The position numbers and the translations under genes are program-made. Below, in pieces: positions 1-7,433 of a stretch of DNA of 51,148 nucleotides. The stretch covers positions 1 to 51,148 of the forward strand of contig JAISEL010000079.1 of NCBI GenBank assembly GCA_031264185.1. The letters are read 5' to 3'. The first letter of the stretch is position 1, and each line of letters opens with the position of its first letter. This stretch comes from Deltaproteobacteria bacterium. GTDB lineage: Bacteria; Desulfobacterota; Desulfarculia; Adiutricales; Adiutricaceae. The notes under the pieces were generated by a model that worked only from the letters and a program-made list of their open reading frames with translations, had not been told where the DNA came from and did no database searches.

Positions 1-143
1 TAATTGGACTGGATACAGGGATATCCACATTCAATCGGACTGGGTTCTAATATACAGAGTTGTAGGGAATTGCCTGTATCTGACCCGTACAGGGCGACAC
101 CTTGATGTATTTGGGAGCTGACAATAGGTGAAGCTATTGGACA

Positions 144-345
144 ATGAAAAAAAAATAATACTATTGAAGACGAACTTGATGCTATCCGTATTGAGTTCTA
201 CGAGGCAACCAAGGGCATGACCACTTCTGAAAGGAATGAGTATTTCCGCCAACAAGTTCAGCCTGTCAATGAGGAATTTGGGATAAAACCCATTGCCAGA
301 GCCCCGCAGCATCCCGTCAAGCTCAAGCCTGATAATTCAGACTGA
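144..345 (+). pseudogene. Short antitoxin-like gene, copy 1, frameshifted
   Basis: From about 156 the frame reads NTIEDELDAIRIEFYEATKG and on to a stop at 343-345, nearly identical to the intact 67-aa gene at 5816-6019. The ATG at 144 is followed by nine A residues and then TAA. The intact copy has one base fewer between its ATG and the shared ACT-ATT-GAA, so this copy is out of frame. The bases just before the ATG resemble the last codons of the PIN gene that precedes the intact copy, so a PIN-gene tail was probably once here too. The family is not one I can name. An antitoxin role is inferred only from the PIN linkage of the intact copy. Confidence 0.6.
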
Positions 346-376
346 AAGGGTATCGTTGTTTAGGTTTCTCGCCTCT

Positions 377-463
377 GTCTATATTTAGATGCTACTATAG
401 ACAGAAATCCTTTTCTTGGCAAATGGAAAATTTTTAATTTTGCGCCAAGGCTATGGTAATTAA
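377..463. repeat. R1 dispersed repeat with hairpin, left copy
   Basis: About 88 bp that recur at 1182-1270, so the two copies flank the DUF4160/DUF2442 pair as direct repeats. This copy contains a perfect 10-bp inverted repeat (TCTGTCTATA and TATAGACAGA) around a 12-base loop. The shared end GCCAAGGCTATGG also appears near 6119, 10101 and 12036, each time next to a toxin-antitoxin or transposase module. Confidence 0.65.
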
Positions 464-529
464 GCAATGAGCAGGTAAAAGGGTCAGAGCCAAAAACATT
501 TGAACGTCTGCACTAAGGGGAAATTAAAT

Positions 530-787
530 ATGCCTGTTATTAGTATGTTTTATGGTATTATCATTACAATGTACTATTCTGATCATAATCCCCCTCATTT
601 TCATGCTGATTTTCAAGGCCAAAAAGCGGTTTTTGATTTTGATGGAAATGTGTTGACTGGTTCGTTTCCACCTAAAAAGGTATCACTAGTCAAAGCCTGG
701 GTTATATTACATGTTGATGAGTTAATAGCGAATTGGGAACTAGCAAAATTACAACAAACACTCTACAAAATCAATCCTTTAGTTTGA
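530..787 (+). CDS. DUF4160 domain protein (TA pair member)
   Basis: An 85-aa protein with the typical DUF4160 pattern: an N-terminal strand MPVISMFYGIIITMYYSDHN, then PPHFHADF, then a C-terminal helix ending WELAKLQQ. The ATG at 530 is chosen over the in-frame start at 500 because AAGGGG lies about 9 bases before it and the family usually starts with MPVIS or a close variant. DUF4160 genes usually sit directly before a DUF2442 gene, as here (9 bp gap), and such pairs are predicted type II toxin-antitoxin systems. Which partner is toxic is not evident from the sequence. Codon use is very AT-rich, like the neighbouring modules, and the pair lies between two R1 repeats. Confidence 0.88.
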   Translation: MPVISMFYGIIITMYYSDHNPPHFHADFQGQKAVFDFDGNVLTGSFPPKKVSLVKAWVILHVDELIANWELAKLQQTLYKINPLV

Positions 788-796
788 GGTGAATTC

Positions 797-1048
797 ATGA
801 ATTCTTTAAATTTTATTAAAATTAACAGAGTTGAAGCTAAACCGGATTTTACATTACTTATTACTTTTGAAACTGGTGAAATTAAAAGTTTTGATTTTAA
901 ACCTTTATTATCTTTATCAATTTATGAAAAATTAAATAATCCAATTATTTTTGCTCAAGCAATAAATGATGTTTTTGGTGTAATATGGAATGATGATATA
1001 GATATCGCTTCAGAAGTACTATACAAAAAAGGAGTTCTCGTTGCGTAA
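797..1048 (+). CDS. DUF2442 domain protein (TA pair member)
   Basis: An 83-aa protein matching DUF2442: an N-terminal segment with FETGEIKSFDFKPLL, a mid-region helix YEKLNNPIIFAQA, and the family C-terminus VIWNDDIDIASEVLY (usually W..G.D...D.LY). The start is an ATG preceded by TGAGGTGAATTC. It lies 9 bp after the DUF4160 gene and is surely co-transcribed with it. DUF2442 has been proposed as the DNA-binding or antitoxin-like partner of DUF4160, but this is family-level inference. Both genes look intact. Confidence 0.88.
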   Translation: MNSLNFIKINRVEAKPDFTLLITFETGEIKSFDFKPLLSLSIYEKLNNPIIFAQAINDVFGVIWNDDIDIASEVLYKKGVLVA

Positions 1049-1370
1049 AACATTGCTTATTTTGATAAATTCATTGTATTTTTTGAAAAAATAGATTTTT
1101 TGTTTGCTACCTCACTTTAGATCAAGGCGCATAACTCAGAATGACATTACAAAATGTAAATTATTGTCTTGTTTTTTAACGTTGTCCATATTTAGATACG
1201 ACTATAAATGGAAATCATTTCTTAGGCAAATGAAAAAATTTTGACTTCGAGTCAAGGCTATGGAAAATTAGCCATTAAACATGATGTTTTACTATAAAAA
1301 CACTGAATAGTTCATTAAATTAAATAATATGTTTATTATAGCAGTTAATAGATGAAAAATAATGGCTTTT
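1049..1370. other. Intergenic, contains second R1 repeat
   Basis: AT-rich and without a credible gene. Bases 1182-1270 are the right copy of R1: CATATTTAGATACGACTATA, then CTTAGGCAAATGAAAAAATT, ending GAGTCAAGGCTATGG. Its hairpin is weaker than in the left copy (TCCAT and ATGGA only). The rest is unassigned. Confidence 0.6.
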
Positions 1371-1752
1371 TTAAGCAGAAAATAATTTGATGTTTATTCC
1401 CAAATCTTTGAAATGTTTAACATTGCCTGTATACAATATGTCTTGACAGACAACAACTGTAGCAGCAATTAAGGCATCTTGAACTTCCAGACCAGATGAC
1501 AATTTATGAAGAATCATTAGCTCGCAGGCCAGTTGACCTGTATTGTCAGACAGAGGTAGAATGGTAAAATCAAATTGATGAATCATTGATTTTAATAGTT
1601 TCAGCTCGTTTTTATCACGAATTCCTTGAATCATTTCCATGTATGGTGACAACAGAGCAAAACCGATTTTCTTTTGAAACTGAAGTTATAGCTTTTGCGG
1701 CTTCGACCTTGCCCCGCAGCAACCAAATCAAAATATCTGTATCAAAAATCAC
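1371..1752 (-). pseudogene. vapC: VapC-type PIN toxin, frameshifted
   Basis: Reading from a GTG at 1752, which overlaps the last codons of vapB, the frame gives VIFDTDILIWLLRGKVEAAK and then KENRFCSVVT. This is the classic VapC N-terminus with the first catalytic Asp pair (FDTD). The protein should continue in YMEMIQGIRDKNELK, but that lies one frame over. One extra A near 1643 (ACC-A-TAC-ATG) shifts the frame, and the first frame stops 12 codons later. The C-terminal frame (1371-1652) keeps the rest of the PIN fold, including VQDALIAATVVV and YTGNVKHFKDL. The toxin is therefore probably inactive while its antitoxin is intact. A sequencing error in one homopolymer-free triplet is possible but less likely. 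Confidence 0.8.
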
Positions 1753-2050
1753 GAAAACGCCCTCGCCGAAGATTTTGAACCCACTTAGTAGGGTTCTTCA
1801 TATCTTCACGATCAGCCCACATGCCGAAAAAAGGAAAACTGGTCAGGTCCTCATCTTTTGACAGCGTTGAGTCAACTTGTTCTTCATTCTGACACAGATC
1901 CAACTGTAAATAGAATGGTAACCGTTTATCAACTGCAATTTTTTTTAAAAAAACTTGTACAGCATCTGAAATGGAAAGACCATGAGCATTAACAATTTTC
2001 AATGCTTCCGTCTGAATCCATTCATCTACTTGAACTTTAAGTATAGCCAT
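1742..2050 (-). CDS. vapB: VapB/RelB-DinJ-like antitoxin
   Basis: A 102-aa protein starting MAILKVQVDEWIQTEALKIV. The N-terminus is a RelB/DinJ-like ribbon-helix-helix (VQVDEWIQTEALKIV, then GLSISDAVQVFLKKIAV). The C-terminal tail FGMWADREDMKNPTKWVQNL with LRRGRF is the toxin-wrapping arm typical of VapB partners of PIN toxins. The start at 2050 is chosen because GAAAG lies just before it and family members start MA.L; longer in-frame starts at 2068 and 2110 have no support. It overlaps vapC by 11 bp. Since vapC is frameshifted, this antitoxin may be an orphan, or act on another module. Confidence 0.85.
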   Translation of the reverse strand: MAILKVQVDEWIQTEALKIVNAHGLSISDAVQVFLKKIAVDKRLPFYLQLDLCQNEEQVDSTLSKDEDLTSFPFFGMWADREDMKNPTKWVQNLRRGRFRDF

Positions 2051-2684
2051 ATTACTTTCTTTCGTCATAAAATAATGAATATTATAATATTTAAGAAAAC
2101 AACATAGCAATTAATTCGCTAAAGTATAAAATTTAAGTAAAATAGAGTATTAAATCAAAATATTGTGTTGCTAATGGTTATGAAACTAAAAATCCAATAA
2201 TTGACCTGAAAAATATTTAATAATTTTTATTGCTCCAAATTTAACAGGCGAGGTAGCATACACATGCTAGCTTTTTCTTGGATTATATCTTAATTAGGTC
2301 CTTAAAACAAGGTGGTCGTTTCATCAAAGCGTTTCAAAGACATCAATTCTAATTTTGCCAGAGATGCTGAAGATTTCAAGCTTTATCACATCAAATTTTA
2401 AATTCTTCATCAAGACCTTGGACTTCACCTAGGGCCATTGTTAGTAGCGGATTCGTATTTAGGCACCGAAGAAAAACCAAAAACCTTGACCTGAGCAAAA
2501 TAATTTGCTGCAAAATCTCTAAAGGTACTGTGCCACATCACTGTAAATTTTTACAGTGCTTTAAAAAAATATAATAATTTCAAGTAGTTACTGTCAGAAT
2601 GTCCGTTAATGAATATGAATCCGCTTACCGCAATGAGACCGTACAGCTTTCCGGAGAGGAACTGCTGCATCTTAAACTGGAATT
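2051..2684. other. Intergenic with R2 repeat
   Basis: AT-rich, no gene recognised. Bases 2528-2607 are one of three copies of repeat R2 (others at 10135-10215 and 12070-12150). They start CTGTGCCACAT, contain the palindrome CACTGTAAATTTTTACAGTG (9-bp arms), and end AGAATGTCCGTT. Confidence 0.6.
2528..2607. repeat. R2 palindromic repeat, copy 1
   Basis: An 80-bp copy with the best-preserved palindrome (CACTGTAAA, 2-base spacer, TTTACAGTG). It shares TAATTTCAAGTAGTTACTG with the other two copies, differing at a few bases. Here it stands without an adjacent R1 element. Confidence 0.7.
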
Positions 2685-3584
2685 TCATTCGCCGCCGCCT
2701 CTCGAAATATCGGCTTCCTGCTCGTAATAGTAGGAATAGTCCACACCATTCATAAAGACCTCGCGGTCGTTGATTTTGTCTGTCAACGCGCTTTTCAGCA
2801 ACGCCTTAATCCGCCCTGCATCTATTGTGCTTTCACGCATTGCGTCAAGGTAGTCGCGCTTATTGATTTTGCTCCAGTCAACGCACAGGCGCAGATTCTT
2901 TTTCAGAGTCAGGTCGAGCCAAATGCGTGTACTTCTGCCGTTTCCCTCCATAAACGGGTGGGCGACGTTCATCTCAACGTATTTGTCGGCAATCTCGTCA
3001 AAGGTGCTTTCCGGCATTCTCTCAATCGTTTTCAGCGTGTTGTCGAGAAACTGCACGGGAGCGAAGCGAAAATTGCTCTTCGCGATGTTTAACTCGCGGA
3101 TTTGCCCCGCGAAGTCATACAAGCCCCCGAACAGATAGCCGTGTATCTGCTGTAATCCTTTGACCGTGCCGACTTCAAGCGTGTCGAGCAGGGAACTGTC
3201 AAACAGCGCGTAGGCTTTCGACTTGCTCTTGCCGTCAATCGTTTCATCGCTGTATGTGAACCACTTGATAAAGCGGTTCGCCTGTTTGCTTGGAAAATTC
3301 TTGGCAAGCTCAATTATGTCGTCATAATCCAAAACATTCGCAGCGCGTTTTTTGCCGTCCGGCGCAGCGAATTTGAACTGGGTAGTCACACTACCCACTT
3401 GATTGCCCTCGCGTTTCAGCTTGGCTTTCAAATATTTCCAGTAGTTTCGATTTTTCTCGTAATCGTCAACGTCGCGCAGAACGCCGACAATGTCCAGCAC
3501 GGAGAACCACCACTTGGAGTGTTCATCGTCCCAAACGGCGCGGACTTCGCGGTCGTCGAAAAATCGAATCGAAATCCTGCTCAT
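2685..3584 (-). CDS. BRO-N-like / Fic domain fusion protein
   Basis: 299 aa. Residues about 5-115 look like a BRO-N/RhuM-type N-terminal domain (IRFFDDREVRAVWDDEHSKW, WFSVLDIVGVL, then a basic stretch and a helical end). Residues about 130-285 are a Fic domain, with the active-site motif HPFMEGNGRSTR at about 209-220, matching HxFx(D/E)GNGRxxR, so His, the acidic residue and both Arg are present. Fic enzymes typically transfer AMP from ATP to Ser, Thr or Tyr hydroxyls. The ATG at 3584 is chosen because GGAGGT sits 8 bases upstream. The gene is clearly richer in G+C than the toxin-antitoxin modules on either side, which suggests a separate origin. I see no clear inhibitory (S/T)xxxE(G/N) motif and no separate antitoxin gene. 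The natural target is unknown. Confidence 0.85.
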   Translation of the reverse strand: MSRISIRFFDDREVRAVWDDEHSKWWFSVLDIVGVLRDVDDYEKNRNYWKYLKAKLKREGNQVGSVTTQFKFAAPDGKKRAANVLDYDDIIELAKNFPSKQANRFIKWFTYSDETIDGKSKSKAYALFDSSLLDTLEVGTVKGLQQIHGYLFGGLYDFAGQIRELNIAKSNFRFAPVQFLDNTLKTIERMPESTFDEIADKYVEMNVAHPFMEGNGRSTRIWLDLTLKKNLRLCVDWSKINKRDYLDAMRESTIDAGRIKALLKSALTDKINDREVFMNGVDYSYYYEQEADISRGGGE

Positions 3585-3642
3585 TCGCCGCCACCTCCGG
3601 CGCAATCCCGCACATCCTTATAATTCATGACGGCGTTGCAAA

Positions 3643-3714
3643 CAAGCTCAGGAAATTAACGACAAATATGGGTTCAAGCCCACTGCCAAGCCCCGCAGAG
3701 GGCGATATGGATAA
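3643..3714 (+). pseudogene. Short antitoxin-like gene, copy 2, 3' remnant
   Basis: Only the C-terminal 23 codons remain, reading QAQEINDKYGFKPTAKPRRG and ending at a TAA at 3712-3714. They match QAQEISDKYGFKHIARATQ of the copy at 10768-10956. The 5' part is absent; the Fic-gene side begins immediately upstream, so the junction lies near 3640. Confidence 0.6.
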
Positions 3715-3794
3715 TTTCAGAAAATTCAACATAATTAGTGAATGGATATCCCAACTTCATGTCCCTTCTAATAGAAATAAAAAATTAATTTATT

Positions 3795-4103
3795 CTACTT
3801 TTGATAGACAATAATACCTGTCTTTAATATATGTCTGACAAAACCGCTTTGATCATGAATCTTATCTAATAATATTGGCTCTATAAGCGTATTTATTTTC
3901 ATAGTCAACATCCAGAGTAGAGTAGAATCTTCCCAAAAGTTCCCGTCAAATCCATTGAAGATTACGGCTACATCTATATCACTAGTTTCTCGGAATGTAT
4001 TTGTAGCGTAAGAACCAAATAATACAATTTGTTCTGGAGATAAGTTTTTTAAAACCTCTTCAGCATATTCTTTTACTAAAATAATAGCTTTTTCTTTATC
4101 CAT
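3795..4103 (-). CDS. MNT-type nucleotidyltransferase (HEPN partner)
   Basis: A 102-aa minimal nucleotidyltransferase. The motif GSYATNTFRETSDIDVAV gives the GS-x10-DxD signature of the polymerase-beta fold, and a third acidic residue is likely in the EPILLD segment. MNT proteins pair with HEPN RNases and act as antitoxins; in studied MntA/HepT systems the nucleotidyltransferase AMPylates the HEPN toxin. That mechanism is family knowledge, not shown here. The start ATG overlaps the end of the upstream HEPN gene by 28 bp, so the order is toxin then antitoxin. It has a paralogue at 11018-11326 with the same first five residues but many substitutions. Confidence 0.85.
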   Translation of the reverse strand: MDKEKAIILVKEYAEEVLKNLSPEQIVLFGSYATNTFRETSDIDVAVIFNGFDGNFWEDSTLLWMLTMKINTLIEPILLDKIHDQSGFVRHILKTGIIVYQK

Positions 4104-4540
4104 AATAAAAATTCTTCTGTTTTTATAAATATATCTTTGCAGTTATCAAAATTTAAAGCATTATAAACCTCTTTTTTATGTGACGGATATCTGGCTTCAA
4201 TCTGAAAAGGCATTAATGATGCCAAAAACTTAATTTGTTCAGAACTTAACTCTGTAAAAATACCACCTTGTTTCGCTAAATCAATTAATTTATGTATTTT
4301 TGGTGGAAATTCATTTGTATTTTTTGCTATAATAGATTTAAGAGCCTTTTCAGCAACTAAATGGCACATATAGCCCAACCAAAGATATCGTTTAGTATCA
4401 AGCATAGCTTTGGCTGTTTGGAGATTTTCTTCAGCGGTATCAATCCAGTATTCCTTTTGAGCTGCTGTTATAATTGTTGAATGGTCCTCTGAAAGAGTAT
4501 CTGTATTTATTTCTGTAAGATCGTCTGTTTTTTGGGACAT
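4076..4540 (-). CDS. HEPN domain protein (probable toxin)
   Basis: A 154-aa protein with a HEPN fold: a helix with CHLVAEKALKSIIA (the His-x-EKALK pattern), KIHKLIDLA (P..H.L..L), then EARYPSHKKEVY, where the conserved Arg-Tyr-Pro and a nearby His lie. HEPN toxins of this kind are RNases or RNA-processing enzymes controlled by an MNT partner, here the overlapping downstream gene. About 35 polar residues precede the conserved core, so the true start could be internal. The paralogue at 11305-11751 has RYQQQK at the equivalent place. Confidence 0.8.
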   Translation of the reverse strand: MSQKTDDLTEINTDTLSEDHSTIITAAQKEYWIDTAEENLQTAKAMLDTKRYLWLGYMCHLVAEKALKSIIAKNTNEFPPKIHKLIDLAKQGGIFTELSSEQIKFLASLMPFQIEARYPSHKKEVYNALNFDNCKDIFIKTEEFLLWIKKKLLF

Positions 4541-5348
4541 GTCAAAGCCTTTTCCGTCTAAATTAAAGCAATGATAAGATTTTTACCTGAAATTTATATT
4601 ATCATCTTCCATATCATTTTTGCCGAACAAGTCTCTAGAGATTGTTTGAGCTGACCACCAAGATAATAACTTGTTTTTTCGATTTCTATTATTTCGTTTT
4701 CCAGCTTGAGTTTGGAAGGGAGAAAGGGAGGTAACCTTACTCCCTTGAGATCACTTCAATTTTATCTGGCCTTTAGAAGAAAATCAATATTTTTTAAAAA
4801 ATAAGAAGTCCTGGATTTGGCATTGAAGTTGCAGCGGTGTGCTTGCCCAGCTCCCCCTAAAAGGGAGCCGGACAGGACAGAAGGGTCATGATTTTTTGTG
4901 GTTCTTAGGTCAGAATTTTTCCAAAAATGGTTTAAGATCAATGTTGGAAAATTCCAAGGTTTTTTCCAGCTTATTGGGAAATAAAAACCTTGTAATATTG
5001 AGGTTTTACGGTTGATTTCCAGATTTCCAGGTTTTCCGGCAGGAGCTATATTACACTAAAATCGGTGGATTTCCTGCTATCTCAGCCTCAACGGGCTCCG
5101 AAAAGCACATACAAGAATATAGACTCTTGGACATCATTAATTTTTGGACTTCTCCCAGGCCCATGGAACTTGTCGGTTGAACCAGCTTCTTCGGTGTGTG
5201 ATGCGGCTGTTCATGAAAAAATCCTTGATCGAAGCCGAATAATTTGGTAAAAAGTATTAACAGATGTTGATCTTCATTGCTGTAACTTTTTTCAGGACTT
5301 TGACAAAAAATATAGTAATTTAAGCTAATTAGCTTTTATGGAGTCATA
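4541..5348. other. Intergenic, tail of duplicated segment plus unassigned DNA
   Basis: The first 280 bp belong to the duplicated segment and include GGGAGGTAACCTTACTCCCT, which can form a short hairpin. Bases 4820-5340 are unique, with a run of near-repeats of TTTTCCAG. A 61-codon open frame at 5065-5250 has no family resemblance and is not called. Confidence 0.5.
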
Positions 5349-5816
5349 TTGGCAACTCAAAGGATTTATCTTGAAACTACGATGTTTAATTTTTATTTTG
5401 ACCAACAATACATCAAAGGTCATCTAGCCACTATAGCTATGTTTGAAGCTATAAGTCGAGGCGAGTACGAAGGATACACTTCAGAATACGTGGTACTTGA
5501 ACTCAAAAAAGCACAGGAACCCAAACGAAGAGACATGTTAAATTTAATTGATAAATATGCTATAAAATCACTAGATTTAGCCGAATAAATAGATGTTCTT
5601 GCTGATTTATATATTAAAAGGACTGTTTTTCCAGAAAAATTTAGGCTTGATGCTCTACATATTGCTTGTGCTAGTGTTAATAACCTAGATATAGTTTTAT
5701 CTTTTAATTATCAGCATATTAATAAATTGAAAACAAAAATAATGACTGAAAGTATTAATATTCTTGCTGGATATAAGGGCGTTTTAATTTGCACTCCAAT
5801 GGAGCTATTGGACTAA
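5349..5816 (+). pseudogene. PIN-like toxin gene with in-frame stop
   Basis: Starts at a TTG at 5349 with GGAG 6 bases upstream: (M)ATQRIYLETTMFNFYFDQQY. The frame stops at TAA 5586-5588 after 79 codons, then continues uninterrupted in the same frame for 75 more codons to a TAA at 5814-5816. The second part contains FRLDALHIACASVNNLDIVL and SFNYQHINK, the central and C-terminal PIN motifs. The two parts together have the normal length of this PIN family, in which the N-terminus is IYxETTxFNxY and the end is LSxNxxHI. A single base substitution explains the lesion. The next gene starts on the last base of this stop (TAATG), so the two form an operon and a likely toxin-antitoxin pair. Confidence 0.8.
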
Positions 5817-6019
5817 TGAAAAATATAAATACTATTGAAGATGAACTTGATGCTATTCGTATTGAACTCTACGAGGCAACCAAAGGCATGACCACTGCTG
5901 AAAGGAATGAGTATTTCCGCCAACAAGTTCAGCCTGTCAATGAGGAATTTGGGATAAAACCCATTGCCAGAGCCCCGCAGCGGTCGATAAAGACCAATCC
6001 GCACAATTCAGATTTATAG
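5816..6019 (+). CDS. Short antitoxin-like protein, intact copy
   Basis: A 67-aa acidic protein, MKNINTIEDELDAIRIELYE to HNSDL, predicted almost wholly helical in its first 45 residues. It contains TIEDELDAIR..LYE.TK.M and an end with FGIKPIARAP. Its ATG overlaps the stop of the PIN pseudogene by one base, which suggests translational coupling and an antitoxin-like role; I cannot name the family, and no DNA-binding motif is evident. A longer in-frame start at 5789 lies inside the PIN gene and is rejected. Three other copies in this window are broken (144, 3643, 10768), so this is the only one that could be made whole. Confidence 0.7.
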   Translation: MKNINTIEDELDAIRIELYEATKGMTTAERNEYFRQQVQPVNEEFGIKPIARAPQRSIKTNPHNSDL

Positions 6020-6263
6020 AAAAGGGTTCCCATACTTACTTTCTCTCCTCTATTCAAAACCTGATGCCATAAGAGAAAGCCCTGGGCTAATAGTTAAACT
6101 CAAAATATTGGTTTTAAGCCAAGGCTATGATAGAAATAATCATTAAAAGGCTCTGCGCTAAAACCCTGCATATTTTACATCTCTTAAGTAAAAAAATATA
6201 GTAATTTCTGTTAGTTAACTATACAGGAGTAGTAATCAACCCATTGGATAAAATTTAGGAAAG

Positions 6264-6596
6264 ATGAAAAATACTGAGATTTATACAATTAAGGAACTTA
6301 AGGATAGGATCTCGCCTGTTGCGGTAAAACACGGGTTGCCTGCTGTGTATATTTTCGGATCTTATGCCAGAGGAGAGGCGAAAGAAAATTCTGATATCGA
6401 TATACTTGTCGATATAACGGGCACTAAGTTGGTAGGGTTACTAGAAATGGGCGGTTTGTACAATGATTTGGAAGAAGCAATAGAAAAATCAATAGATCTT
6501 CTCGACAATAAAACTTTAGAGCAGGAATGCACCAAAGAAGAGTCACCGTGGTTTATTGAATGTGTCAATAAGGAGAAAATTAAAATATACGGATAG
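6264..6596 (+). CDS. mntA: MNT nucleotidyltransferase (HepT antitoxin type)
   Basis: A 110-aa protein with the signature IFGSYARGEAKENSDIDILV (GS-x10-DxD), then a segment LVGLLEMGGLYNDLEEAIEK and SIDLLD typical of MntA-type antitoxins. AGGAAAG precedes the ATG by 4 bases. The next gene, hepT, would start within its last codons, the usual arrangement of the pair. Its toxin partner is broken three times (see 6589-6847), so this antitoxin is probably an orphan. Confidence 0.88.
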   Translation: MKNTEIYTIKELKDRISPVAVKHGLPAVYIFGSYARGEAKENSDIDILVDITGTKLVGLLEMGGLYNDLEEAIEKSIDLLDNKTLEQECTKEESPWFIECVNKEKIKIYG

Positions 6597-6847
6597 ATCT
6601 GATTTAGAAAGACTTATATATATCAAACGTTATTGTAATAGAATATCTTTTTCTATAGAAAGATTTGGTAATTCATTTGAAGTTTTTTTCTAATGATTTT
6701 GATTTTTGCCAATCTGTATCAATGAGCTTATAACAGATAGGAGAACTCGCTGGTACTCTTTCTAATTCATTTAAGGATGCTACAAGGGAACGAATTTCCT
6801 GGGGTATGATCAGGGGAATGAGGAATCGTTTTACTCATGGTTACGAC
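6589..6847 (+). pseudogene. hepT: HepT-like RNase toxin, truncated and broken
   Basis: Translation with two corrections gives DRSDLERLIYIKRYCNRISF, then SNDFDFCQSVSMSL, then QIGELAGTLSNSFKDATRER and RGMRNRFTHGYDQV. This is a HepT/DUF86 HEPN protein that keeps its catalytic Rx4HxY motif (RNRFTHGY). The lesions are: ACG where the ATG should be (6589-6591, with AAGGAG upstream), an extra T in a run of seven T near 6687, and TAA for a Leu/Gln-region codon near 6732. The reading stops resembling HepT at about 6847, where a different gene remnant begins, so the C-terminal third is deleted. Confidence 0.75.
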
Positions 6848-6850
6848 CAA

Positions 6851-7433
6851 GTTACTGAACGATGCACGTCCCGCCGACCTTCCGGTATGGCCGCTTTGGA
6901 CTTGATGCCCAGGCAGTTGCTGCTGAAATTCCAGAATCAGTTGTCGAGTTTGAAAAACTGTTTTATCCTGACTGAAACTGAGTTGGAAATCTTGTCCGTC
7001 TGTCCGCACTGTCACTCCCGACCGTCATCTGAAAACGTTTCGGTGGCCGGTGGTGGCTGGCAATCAACAGATGGACGCCTGGGCGGCCTTATCGCCGCCT
7101 GGACCAAGACGTTTCTGGGTAATCTTAAAGATCCCATCACCTGGTCAACCTGAACCTCCTGAAAGATGAGCAGCAGTTGCTGACCTCTTTCCTGATGGCG
7201 CGGGAACTGCCGGAGCCTTTAGATAATGATTTTGTCCAAGCCCTCAATGAGGCACTCTCCGGCCTTCAGAAAGTCGTCATCAAGATATGTGATCGCCTCA
7301 GGCCTTGCGCCAGAATGAAGACCCAGCCACCTCGGAGGAAATGAAGAATCGTTTTGACGATTTTATAGATCAGCTTGCCAAAGGCAAAGATTCGGATAAG
7401 GTGCGGATCGTCTTTGGAACAGAGAGAGTTGCC
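6851..7433 (+). pseudogene. 3' remnant of DUF6079-like P-loop gene
   Basis: Three frames join into one protein tail: MPRQLLLKFQNQLSSLKNCF, then SVCPHCHSRPSSENVSV and AAWTKTFLGNLKDPIT; after a frameshift near 7140, LVNLNLLKDEQQLLTSFL and NDFVQALNEALSGLQKVV; after another near 7285, QALRQNEDPATSEEMKNRFD to KDSDKVRIVFG. The CPHC pair and overall layout fit the C-terminus of the very large DUF6079 proteins found in BREX-like and related defence loci; that match is from memory and is moderate. The N-terminal 1,000 or so residues are missing. The last frame runs into the ATPase gene without a stop. Confidence 0.5.

Larger units (their letters stand above)
3641..4819. repeat. Segmental duplication, copy A (MNT/HEPN segment)
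   Basis: This stretch, from AACAAGCTCAGGAAATTA to about ATAAGAAGTCCTGGATTT, aligns with 10862-12032 along its whole length. Both copies hold a short-gene remnant, an MNT gene, a HEPN gene and a shared noncoding tail with GTTTGAGTTTGGAAGGGAGA and CCTTTAGAAGAAAATCAATA. The noncoding flanks are more alike than the proteins. Confidence 0.8.

Noticed and set aside
31-312. 93-codon minus-strand frame at the window start
   Set aside because: It is the antisense of the short gene copy 1; the same antisense frame exists opposite the intact copy at 5813-6004.
5065-5250. 61-codon frame after the MNT/HEPN segment
   Set aside because: No ribosome site, no family motif, composition like the surrounding noncoding DNA.
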